DNA of 64,000 nt from assembly GCA_022605955.1 (NCBI GenBank), contig JAKCOZ010000220.1:341337-405336 (forward strand). The letters run 5' to 3'. The position numbers were made by a program, and so were the translations under genes. Below are positions 1 to 10,830 of this stretch, in pieces. The notes under the pieces are model-generated. The model worked only from the letters and a program-made list of their open reading frames with translations. It made no database searches and had not been told where the DNA came from. Origin of the DNA: Rallus limicola (Eukaryota; Chordata; Aves; Gruiformes; Rallidae). Position 1 is the stretch's first letter, and each line of letters begins with the position of its first letter.

Positions 1-334
1 GCTTTGGTTCTCAGCCTTTTCCTTTGCCTGGAAAGAGGGAACATGCCTGGAACCTCCTACGGTGCTTTTCTCGGCCCTAGCAGACTGCAGTTCAAAACAT
101 GCTAAACGTCCAGCAATAACTCCCAAAGTAAAGAAGCGAGGCCTGAAAGGCATAGCTTGTCTGAAACCTCCTAACAGGACACACGAGCAGCCCCTGTCAC
201 TTTGGCTCTCAGCCTTTTCCTTTGCCTGGAAAGAGGGAACATGCCTGGAACCTCCTACGGTGCTTTTCTCGGCCCTAGCAGACTGCAGTTCAAAACATGC
301 TAAACGTCCAGCAATAACTCCCAAAGTAAAGAAG

Positions 335-353
335 CTAGGCCTGAAAGGCATAG
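335..353. other. Imperfect dyad in each monomer (representative copy)
   Basis: CTAGGCCTGAAAGGCATAG has 8-base arms around a GAA centre, with one G/A mismatch. Fifteen of the other sixteen arm bases pair. It recurs at the same place in nearly every unit. The AGCGAGG variants of domain A lose one further pair near the stem end. The inner GCCT/AGGC stem is kept in most units; GGACTG, GGCCAG and GGCATG variants weaken it. Whether it extrudes as a hairpin or binds a protein is not known from sequence. Confidence 0.6.
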
Positions 354-853
354 CTTGTCTGAAACCTCCTAACAGGACACACGAGCAGACCCTGTCACTT
401 TGGCTCTCAGCCTTTTCCTTTGCCTGGAAAGAGGGAACATGCCTGGAACCTCCTACGGTGCTTTTCTCGGCCCTAGCAGACTGCAGTTCAAAACATGCTA
501 AACGTCCAGCAATAACTCCCAAAGTAAAGAAGCTAGGCCTGAAAGGCATAGCTTGTCTGAAACCTCCTAACAGGACACACGAGCAGACCCTGTCACTTTG
601 GCTCTCAGCCTTTTCCTTTGCCTGGAAAGAGGGAACATGCCTGGAACCTCCTACGGTGCTTTTCTCGGCCCTAGCAGACTGCAGTTCAAAACATGCTAAA
701 CGTCCAGCAATAACTCCCAAAGTAAAGAAGCTAGGCCTGAAAGGCATAGCTTGTCTGAAACCTCCTAACAGGACACACCAGCAGACCCTGTCACTTTGGC
801 TCTCAGCCTTTTCCTTTGCCTGGAAAGAGGGAACATGCCTGGAACCTCCTACG

Positions 854-1050
854 GTGCTTTTCTCGGCCCTAGCAGACTGCAGTTCAAAACATGCTAAACG
901 TCCAGCAATAACTCCCAAAGTATGAAGCGAGGCCTGAAAGGCATAGCTTGTCTGAAACCTCCTAACAGGACACACGAGCAGACCCTGTCGCTTTGGCTCT
1001 CAGCCTTTTCCTTTGCCTGGAAAGAGGGAACATGCCTGGAACCTCTTATG
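854..1050 (+). repeat. Single 197-bp monomer with a one-base deletion
   Basis: At 921-924 the usual AAAGTAAAGAAG reads AAAGTATGAAG, one base shorter with a substitution. It is the only length change I find before 63,940. It shifts unit starts from the series beginning at 62 to the series beginning at 1051 and breaks both long open frames. The counterparts of this unit 23 and 35 units downstream keep the full length, so the deletion arose after those duplications or is a sequencing error. Confidence 0.85.
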
Positions 1051-4000
1051 GTGCTTTTCTCGGCCCTAGCAGACTGCAGTTCAAAACATGCTAAACCTCC
1101 AGCAATAACTCCCAAAGTAAAGAAGCTAGGCCTGAAAGGCATAGCTTGTCTGAAACCTCCTAACAGGACACACGAGCAGACCCTGTCACTTTGGCTCTCA
1201 GCCTTTTCCTTTGCCTGGAAAGAGGGAACATGCCTGGAACATCCTATGGTGCTTTTCTCAGCCCTAGCAGACTGCAGTTCAAAACATGCTAAACGTCCAG
1301 CAATAACTCCCAAAGTAAAGAAGCTAGGCCTGAAAGGCATAGCTTGTCTGAAACCTCCTAGCAGGACACACGAGCAGACACTGTCACTTTGGCTCTCAGC
1401 CTTTTCCTTTGCCTGGAAAGAGGGAACATGCCTGGAACCTCCTACGGTGCTTTTCTCGGCCCTAGCAGACTGCAGTTCAAAACATGCTAAACGTCCAGCA
1501 ATAACTCCCAAAGTAAAGAAGCTAGGCCTGAAAGGCATAGCTTGTCTGAAACCTCCTAACAGGACACACGAGCAGACCCTGTCACTTTGGCTCTCAGCCT
1601 TTTCCTTTGTTTGGAAAGAGGGAACATGCCTGGAACCTCCTACGGTGCTTTTCTCGGCCCTAGCAGACTGCAGTTCAAAACATGCTAAACGTCCAGCAAT
1701 AACTCCCAAAGTAAAGAAGCTAGGCCTGAAAGGCATAGCTTGTCTGAAACCTCCTAACAGGACACACGAGCAGCCCCTGTCACTTTGGCTCTCAGCCTTT
1801 TCCTTTGCCTGGAAAGAGGGAACATGCCTGGAACCTCCTACGGTGCTTTTCTCGGCCCTAGCAGACTGCAGTTCAAAACATGCTAAACGTCCAGCAATAA
1901 CTCCCAAAGTAAAGAAGCGAGGCCTGAAAGGCATAGCTTGTCTGAAACCTCCTAACAGGACACACGAGCAGACCCTGTCACTTTGGCTCTCAGCCTTTTC
2001 CTTTGCCTGGAAAGAGGGAACATGCCTGGAACGTCCTACGGTGCTTTTCTCGGCCCTAGCAGACTGCAGTTCAAAACATGCTAAACGTCCAGCAATAACT
2101 CCCAAAGTAAAGAAGCGAGGCCTGAAAGGCATAGCTTGTCTGAAACCTCCTAACAGGACACACGAGCAGACCCTGTCACTTTGGCTCTCAGCCTTTTCCT
2201 TTGCCTGGAAAGAGGGAACATGCCTGGAACCTCCTACGGTGCTTTTCTCGGCCCTAGCAGACTGCAGTTCAAAACATGCTAAACGTCCAGCAATAACTCC
2301 CAAAGTAAAGAAGCGAGGCCTGAAAGGCATAGCTTGTCTGAAACCTCCTAACAGGACACACGAGCAGACCCTGTCACTTTGGCTCTCAGCCTTTTCCTTT
2401 GCCTGGAAAGAGGGAAAATGCCTGGAACCTCCTACGGTGCTTTTCTCGGCCCTAGCAGACTGCAGTTCAAAACATGCTAAACGTCCAGCAATAACTCCCA
2501 AAGTAAAGAAGCTAGGCCTGAAAGGCATAGCTTGTTTGAAACCTCCTAATAGGACACACGAGCAGACCCTGTCACTTTGGCTCTCAGCCTTTTCCTTTGC
2601 CTGGAAAGAGTGAACATGCCTGGAACCTCCTACGGTGCTTTTCTCGGCCCTAGCAGACTGCAGTTCAAAACATGCTAAACGTCCAGCAATAACTCCCAAA
2701 GTAAAGAAGCTAGGCCTGAAAGGCATAGCTTGTCTGAAACCTCCTAACAGGACACACGAGCAGACCCTGTCACTTTGGCTCTCAGCCTTTCTCTTTGCCT
2801 GGAAAGAGGGAACATGCCTGGAACCTCCTACGGTGCTTTTCTCGGCCCTAGCAGACTGCAGTTCAAAACATGCTAAACGTCCAGCAATAACTCCCAAAGT
2901 AAAGAAGCTAGGCCTGAAAGGCATAGCTTGTCTGAAACCTCCTCACAGGACACACGAGCAGACCCTTTCACTTTGGCTCTCAGCCTTTTCCTTTGCCTGG
3001 AAAGAGGGAACATGCCTGGAACCTCCTACTGTGCTTTTCTCGGCCCTAGCAGACTGCAGTTCAAAACATGCTAAACGTCCAGCAATAACTCCCAAAGTAA
3101 AGAAGCTAGGCCTGAAAGGCATAGCTTGTCTGAAACCTCCTAACAGGACACACGAGCAGACCCTGTCACTTTGGCTCTCAGCCTTTTCCTTTGCCTGGAA
3201 AGAGGGAACATGCCTGGAACCTCCTACGGTGCTTTTCTCGGCCCTAGCAGACTGCAGTTCAAAACATGCTAAACGTCCAGCAATAACTCCCAAAGTAAAG
3301 AAGCGAGGCCTGAAAGGCATAGCTTGTCTGAAACCTCCTAACAGGACACACGAGCAGACCCTGTCACTTTGGCTCTCAGCCTTTTCCTTTGCCTGGAAAG
3401 AGGGAACATGCCTGGAACCTCCTACGGTGCTTTTCTCGGCCCTAGCAGACTGCAGTTCAAAACATGCTAAACGTCCAGCAATAACTCCCAAAGTAAAGAA
3501 GCGAGGCCTGAAAGGCATAGCTTGTCTGAAACCTCCTAACAGGACACAGGAGCAGACCCTGTCACTTTGGCTCTCAGCCTTTTCCTTTGCCTGGAAAGAG
3601 GGAACATGCCTGGAACATCCTACGGTGCTTTTCTCGGCCCTACCAGACTGCAGCTCAAAACATGCTAAACGTCCAGCAATAACTCCCAAAGTAAAGAAGC
3701 TAGGCCTGAAAGGCATAGCTTGTCTGAAACCTCCTAACAGGACACATGAGCAGACCCTGTCACTTTGGCTCTCAGCCTTTTCCTTTGCCTGGAAAGAGGG
3801 AACATGCCTGGAACCTCCTACGGTGCTTTTCTCGGCCCTAGCAGACTGCAGTTCAAAACATGCTAAACGTCCAGCAATAACTCCCAAAATAAAGAAGCTA
3901 GGCCTGAAAGGCATAGCTTGTCTGAAACCTCCTAACAGGACACACGAGCAGACCCTGTCGCTTTGGCTCTCAGCCTTTTCCTTTGCCTGGAAAGAGGGAA

Positions 4001-4553
4001 CATGCCTGGAACCTCCTACGGTGCTTTTCTCGGCCCTAGCAGACTGCAGTTCAAAACATGCTAAACGTCCAGCAATAACTCCCAAAGTAAAGAAGCGAGG
4101 CCTGAAAGGCATAGCTTGTCTGAAACCTCCTAACAGGACACACGAGCAGCCCCTGTCACTTTGGCTCTCAGCCTTTTCCTTTGCCTGGAAAGAGGGAACA
4201 TGCCTGGAACCTCCTACGGTGCTTTTCTCGGCCCTAGCAGACTGCAGTTCAAAACATGCTAAACGTCCAGCAATAACTCCCAAAGTAAAGAAGCGAGGCC
4301 TGAAAGGCATAGCTTGTCTGAAACCTCCTAACAGGACACATGAGCAGACCCTGTCACTTTGGCTCTCAGCCTTTTCCTTTGCCTGGAAAGAGGGAACATG
4401 CCTGGAACCTCCTACGGTGCTTTTCTCGGCCCTAGCAGACTGCAGTTCAAAACATGCTAAACGTCCAGCAATAACTCCCAAAATAAAGAAGCTAGGCCTG
4501 AAAGGCATAGCTTGTCTGAAACCTCCTAACAGGACACACGAGCAGACCCTGTC

Positions 4554-6396
4554 GCTTTGGTTCTCAGCCTTTTCCTTTGCCTGGAAAGAGGGAACATGCC
4601 TGGAACCTCCTACGGTGCTTTTCTCGGCCCTAGCAGACTGCAGTTCAAAACATGCTAAACGTCCAGCAATAACTCCCAAAGTAAAGAAGCGAGGCCTGAA
4701 AGGCATAGCTTGTCTGAAACCTCCTAACAGGACACACGAGCAGCCCCTGTCACTTTGGCTCTCAGCCTTTTCCTTTGCCTGGAAAGAGGGAACATGCCTG
4801 GAACCTCCTACGGTGCTTTTCTCGGCCCTAGCAGACTGCAGTTCAAAACATGCTAAACGTCCAGCAATAACTCCCAAAGTAAAGAAGCTAGGCCTGAAAG
4901 GCATAGCTTGTCTGAAACCTCCTAACAGGACACACGAGCAGACCCTGTCACTTTGGCTCTCAGCCTTTTCCTTTGCCTGGAAAGAGGGAACATGCCTGGA
5001 ACCTCCTACGGTGCTTTTCTCGGCCCTAGCAGACTGCAGTTCAAAACATGCTAAACGTCCAGCAATAACTCCCAAAGTAAAGAAGCTAGGCCTGAAAGGC
5101 ATAGCTTGTCTGAAACCTCCTAACAGGACACACGAGCAGACCCTGTCACTTTGGCTCTCAGCCTTTTCCTTTGCCTGGAAAGAGGGAACATGCCTGGAAC
5201 CTCCTACGGTGCTTTTCTCGGCCCTAGCAGACTGCAGTTCAAAACATGCTAAACGTCCAGCAATAACTCCCAAAGTAAAGAAGCTAGGCCTGAAAGGCAT
5301 AGCTTGTCTGAAACCTCCTAACAGGACACACCAGCAGACCCTGTCACTTTGGCTCTCAGCCTTTTCCTTTGCCTGGAAAGAGGGAACATGCCTGGAACCT
5401 CCTACGGTGCTTTTCTCGGCCCTAGCAGACTGCAGTTCAAAACATGCTAAACGTCCAGCAATAACTCCCAAAGTAAAGAAGCGAGGCCTGAAAGGCATAG
5501 CTTGTCTGAAACCTCCTAACAGGACACACGAGCAGACCCTGTCGCTTTGGCTCTCAGCCTTTTCCTTTGCCTGGAAAGAGGGAACATGCCTGGAACCTCT
5601 TATGGTGCTTTTCTCGGCCCTAGCAGACTGCAGTTCAAAACATGCTAAACCTCCAGCAATAACTCCCAAAGTAAAGAAGCTAGGCCTGAAAGGCATAGCT
5701 TGTCTGAAACCTCCTAACAGGACACACGAGCAGACCCTGTCACTTTGGCTCTCAGCCTTTTCCTTTGCCTGGAAAGAGGGAACATGCCTGGAACATCCTA
5801 TGGTGCTTTTCTCAGCCCTAGCAGACTGCAGTTCAAAACATGCTAAACGTCCAGCAATAACTCCCAAAGTAAAGAAGCTAGGCCTGAAAGGCATAGCTTG
5901 TCTGAAACCTCCTAGCAGGACACACGAGCAGACACTGTCACTTTGGCTCTCAGCCTTTTCCTTTGCCTGGAAAGAGGGAACATGCCTGGAACCTCCTACG
6001 GTGCTTTTCTCGGCCCTAGCAGACTGCAGTTCAAAACATGCTAAACGTCCAGCAATAACTCCCAAAGTAAAGAAGCTAGGCCTGAAAGGCATAGCTTGTC
6101 TGAAACCTCCTAACAGGACACACGAGCAGACCCTGTCACTTTGGCTCTCAGCCTTTTCCTTTGTTTGGAAAGAGGGAACATGCCTGGAACCTCCTACGGT
6201 GCTTTTCTCGGCCCTAGCAGACTGCAGTTCAAAACATGCTAAACGTCCAGCAATAACTCCCAAAGTAAAGAAGCTAGGCCTGAAAGGCATAGCTTGTCTG
6301 AAACCTCCTAACAGGACACACGAGCAGCCCCTGTCACTTTGGCTCTCAGCCTTTTCCTTTGCCTGGAAAGAGGGAACATGCCTGGAACCTCCTACG
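4554..6396 (+). repeat. Higher-order block, second copy of 1-1,842
   Basis: This carries the same run of diagnostic variants as the left edge of the window. Spacings I measured are 1041 to 5595 for CTCTTATG and 1091 to 5645 for CTAAACCTCC, both 4,554 bp. A third, less faithful relative lies 12 units (2,376 bp) further on (7971 and 8021), where CTCTTATGG is replaced by CTCTTACGT and CATCC by CCTCC. The AAACCTCC marker then recurs at 12,575, again 23 units on. Confidence 0.75.
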
Positions 6397-6930
6397 GTGC
6401 TTTTCTCGGCCCTAGCAGACTGCAGTTCAAAACATGCTAAACGTCCAGCAATAACTCCCAAAGTAAAGAAGCTAGGCCTGAAAGGCATAGCTTGTCTGAA
6501 ACCTCCTAACAGGACACACGAGCAGACCCTGTCACTTTGGCTCTCAGCCTTTTCCTTTGCCTGGAAAGAGGGAACATGCCTGGAACCTCCTACGGTGCTT
6601 TTCTCGGCCCTAGCAGACTGCAGTTCAAAACATGCTAAACGTCCAGCAATAACTCCCAAAGTAAAGAAGCGAGGCCTGAAAGGCATAGCTTGTCTGAAAC
6701 CTCCTAACAGGACACACGAGCAGACCCTGTCACTTTGGCTCTCAGCCTTTTCCTTTGCCTGGAAAGAGGGAACATGCCTGGAACGTCCTACGGTGCTTTT
6801 CTCGGCCCTAGCAGACTGCAGTTCAAAACATGCTAAACGTCCAGCAATAACTCCCAAAGTAAAGAAGCTAGGCCTGAAAGGCATAGCTTGTCTGAAACCT
6901 CCTAAGAGGACACATGAGCAGACCCTGTCG

Positions 6931-9900
6931 CTTTGGCTCTCAGCCTTTTCCTTTGCCTGGAAAGAGGGAACATGCCTGGAACCTCCTACGGTGCTTTTCT
7001 CGGCCCTAGCAGACTGCAGTTCAAAACATGCTAAACGTCCAGCAATAACTCCCAAAGTAAAGAAGCGAGGCCTGAAAGGCATAGCTTGTCTGAAACCTCC
7101 TAACAGGACACACGAGCAGCCCCTGTCACTTTGGCTCTCAGCCTTTTCCTTTGCCTGGAAAGAGGGAACATGCCTGGAACCTCCTACGGTGCTTTTCTCG
7201 GCCCTAGCAGACTGCAGTTCAAAACATGCTAAACGTCCAGCAATAACTCCCAAAGTAAAGAAGCTAGGCCTGAAAGGCATAGCTTGTCTGAAACCTCCTA
7301 ACAGGACACACGAGCAGACCCTGTCACTTTGGCTCTCAGCCTTTTCCTTTGCCTGGAAAGAGGGAACATGCCTGGAACCTCCTACGGTGCTTTTCTCGGC
7401 CCTAGCAGACTGCAGTTCAAAACATGCTAAACGTCCAGCAATAACTCCCAAAGTAAAGAAGCTAGGCCTGAAAGGCATAGCTTGTCTGAAACCTCCTAAC
7501 AGGACACACGAGCAGACCCTGTCACTTTGGCTCTCAGCCTTTTCCTTTGCCTGGAAAGAGGGAACATGCCTGGAACCTCCTACGGTGCTTTTCTCGGCCC
7601 TAGCAGACTGCAGTTCAAAACATGCTAAACGTCCAGCAATAACTCCCAAAGTAAAGAAGCTAGGCCTGAAAGGCATAGCTTGTCTGAAACCTCCTAACAG
7701 GACACACCAGCAGACCCTGTCACTTTGGCTCTCAGCCTTTTCCTTTGCCTGGAAAGAGGGAACATGCCTGGAACCTCCTACGGTGCTTTTCTCGGCCCTA
7801 GCAGACTGCAGTTCAAAACATGCTAAACGTCCAGCAATAACTCCCAAAGTAAAGAAGCGAGGCCTGAAAGGCATAGCTTGTCTGAAACCTCCTAACAGGA
7901 CACACGAGCAGACCCTGTCGCTTTGGCTCTCAGCCTTTTCCTTTGCCTGGAAAGAGGGAACATGCCTGGAACCTCTTACGTTGCTTTTCTCGGCCCTAGC
8001 AGACTGCAGTTCAAAACATGCTAAACCTCCAGCAATAACTCCCAAAGTAAAGAAGCTAGGCCTGAAAGGCATAGCTTGTCTGAAACCTCCTAACAGGACA
8101 CACGAGCAGACCCTGTCACTTTGGCTCTCAGCCTTTTCCTTTGCCTGGAAAGAGGGAACATGCCTGGAACCTCCTATGGTGCTTTTCTCAGCCCTAGCAG
8201 ACTGCAGTTCAAAACATGCTAAACGTCCAGCAATAACTCCCAAAGTAAAGAAGCTAGGCCTGAAAGGCATAGCTTGTCTGAAACCTCCTAGCAGGACACA
8301 CGAGCAGACACTGTCACTTTGGCTCTCAGCCTTTTCCTTTGCCTGGAAAGAGGGAACATGCCTGGAACCTCCTACGGTGCTTTTCTCGGCCCTAGCAGAC
8401 TGCAGTTCAAAACATGCTAAACGTCCAGCAATAACTCCCAAAGTAAAGAAGCTAGGCCTGAAAGGCATAGCTTGTCTGAAACCTCCTAACAGGACACACG
8501 AGCAGACCCTGTCACTTTGGCTCTCAGCCTTTTCCTTTGTTTGGAAAGAGGGAACATGCCTGGAACCTCCTACGGTGCTTTTCTCGGCCCTAGCAGACTG
8601 CAGTTCAAAACATGCTAAACGTCCAGCAATAACTCCCAAAGTAAAGAAGCTAGGCCTGAAAGGCATAGCTTGTCTGAAACCTCCTAACAGGACACACGAG
8701 CAGACCCTGTCACTTTGGCTCTCAGCCTTTTCCTTTGCCTGGAAAGAGGGAACATGCCTGGAACCTCCTACGGTGCTTTTCTCGGCCCTAGCAGACTGCA
8801 GTTCAAAACATGCTAAACGTCCAGCAATAACTCCCAAAGTAAAGAAGCTAGGCCTGAAAGGCATAGCTTGTCTGAAACCTCCTAACAGGACACACGAGCA
8901 GACCCTGTCACTTTGGCTCTCAGCCTTTTCCTTTGCCTGGAAAGAGGGAACATGCCTGGAACCTCCTACGGTGCTTTTCTCGGCCCTAGCAGACTGCAGT
9001 TCAAAACATGCTAAACGTCCAGCAATAACTCCCAAAGTAAAGAAGCGAGGCCTGAAAGGCATAGCTTGTCTGAAACCTCCTAACAGGACACACGAGCAGA
9101 CCCTGTCACTTTGGCTCTCAGCCTTTTCCTTTGCCTGGAAAGAGGGAACATGCCTGGAACGTCCTACGGTGCTTTTCTCGGCCCTAGCAGACTGCAGTTC
9201 AAAACATGCTAAACGTCCAGCAATAACTCCCAAAGTAAAGAAGCGAGGCCTGAAAGGCATAGCTTGTCTGAAACCTCCTAACAGGACACACGAGCAGACC
9301 CTGTCACTTTGGCTCTCAGCCTTTTCCTTTGCCTGGAAAGAGGGAACATGCCTGGAACCTCCTACGGTGCTTTTCTCGGCCCTAGCAGACTGCAGTTCAA
9401 AACATGCTAAACGTCCAGCAATAACTCCCAAAGTAAAGAAGCTAGGCCTGAAAGGCATAGCTTGTTTGAAACCTCCTAATAGGACACACGAGCAGACCCT
9501 GTCACTTTGGCTCTCAGCCTTTTCCTTTGCCTGGAAAGAGTGAACATGCCTGGAACCTCCTACGGTGCTTTTCTCGGCCCTAGCAGACTGCAGTTCAAAA
9601 CATGCTAAACGTCCAGCAATAACTCCCAAAGTAAAGAAGCTAGGCCTGAAAGGCATAGCTTGTCTGAAACCTCCTAACAGGACACACGAGCAGACCCTGT
9701 CACTTTGGCTCTCAGCCTTTCTCTTTGCCTGGAAAGAGGGAACATGCCTGGAACCTCCTACGGTGCTTTTCTCGGCCCTAGCAGACTGCAGTTCAAAACA
9801 TGCTAAACGTCCAGCAATAACTCCCAAAGTAAAGAAGCTAGGCCTGAAAGGCATAGCTTGTCTGAAACCTCCTCACAGGACACACGAGCAGACCCTGTCA

Positions 9901-10830
9901 CTTTGGCTCTCAGCCTTTTCCTTTGCCTGGAAAGAGGGAACATGCCTGGAACCTCCTACTGTGCTTTTCTCGGCCCTAGCAGACTGCAGTTCAAAACATG
10001 CTAAACGTCCAGCAATAACTCCCAAAGTAAAGAAGCTAGGCCTGAAAGGCATAGCTTGTCTGAAACCTCCTAACAGGACACACGAGCAGCCCCTGTCACT
10101 TTGGCTCTCAGCCTTTTCCTTTGCCTGGAAAGAGGGAACATGCCTGGAACCTCCTACGGTGCTTTTCTCGGCCCTAGCAGACTGCAGTTCAAAACATGCT
10201 AAACGTCCAGCAATAACTCCCAAAGTAAAGAAGCGAGGCCTGAAAGGCATAGCTTGTCTGAAACCTCCTAACAGGACACACGAGCAGACCCTGTCACTTT
10301 GGCTCTCAGCCTTTTCCTTTGCCTGGAAAGAGGGAACATGCCTGGAACCTCCTACGGTGCTTTTCTCGGCCCTAGCAGACTGCAGTTCAAAACATGCTAA
10401 ACGTCCAGCAATAACTCCCAAAGTAAAGAAGCTAGGACTGAAAGGCATAGCTTGTCTGAAACCTCCTAACAGGACACAGGAGCAGACCCTGTCACTTTGG
10501 CTCTCAGCCTTTTCCTTTGCCTGGAAAGAGGGAACATGCCTGGAACATCCTACGGTGCTTTTCTCGGCCCTACCAGACTGCAGCTCAAAACATGCTAAAC
10601 GTCCAGCAATAACTCCCAAAGTAAAGAAGCTAGGCCTGAAAGGCATAGCTTGTCTGAAACCTCCTAACAGGACACACGAGCAGACCCTGTCACTTTGGCT
10701 CTCAGCCTTTTCCTTTGCCTGGAAAGAGGGAACATGCCTGGAACCTCCTACGGTGCTTTTCTCGGCCCTAGCAGACTGCAGTTCAAAACATGCTAAACGT
10801 CCAGCAATAACTCCCAAAGTAAAGAAGCTA
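6931..10830 (+). repeat. Larger higher-order block, second copy of 1-3,900
   Basis: This is the partner of the left-edge block at a 35-unit distance. Differences I can see include CCCTGTCAC here against CCCTTTCAC at 2965, AGCAGCCCC at 10,087, and AGGACTG at 10,435. The other copy has AAAATAAAG near 3,887 where this one has AAAGTAAAG. These are single-base changes; the phase is identical. Confidence 0.72.

Larger units (their letters stand above)
1..1842 (+). repeat. Higher-order block, copy of 4,554-6,396 (23-unit offset)
   Basis: The ordered variants in this stretch recur 4,554 bp (23 x 198) downstream, allowing for one deleted base near 922. They are GGTTCTCAG at the left edge, AGCGAGG with AGCAGCCCC, ACACCAGCAG, CTCTTATGG, AAACCTCC, CATCCTATGG with CTCAGCC, CCTAGCAGG with CAGACACTG, and GTTTGG. 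Beyond 1,842 the unit order differs: AGCGAGG with GAACGTCC comes one unit earlier here than in the other copy. Confidence 0.8.
1..3900 (+). repeat. Larger higher-order block, copy of 6,931-10,830 (35-unit offset)
   Basis: Markers in this interval recur 6,930 bp (35 x 198) downstream: ACACCAGCAG, AAACCTCC (1091 and 8021), GAGTGAACA (2613 and 9543), CTTTCTCTTTG (2788 and 9718), CCTCACAGG (2941 and 9871), CCTACTGTG (3025 and 9955) and TACCAGACTG (3641 and 10,571). Between about 1,840 and 2,430 the two copies differ by a local shift of one unit, so the block was edited after duplication. It overlaps the 23-unit block, showing nested events. Confidence 0.75.

Noticed and set aside
276..291. CTCF site around CCCTAGCAGACTGCAG
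   Set aside because: Only about 7 of 12 core positions fit on the better strand, so support is too weak.
3880..4500. AATAAA polyadenylation signals
   Set aside because: Two units have AAAATAAAG (near 3,887 and 4,490) from a single G-to-A change. There is no gene and no downstream element, so it is chance.
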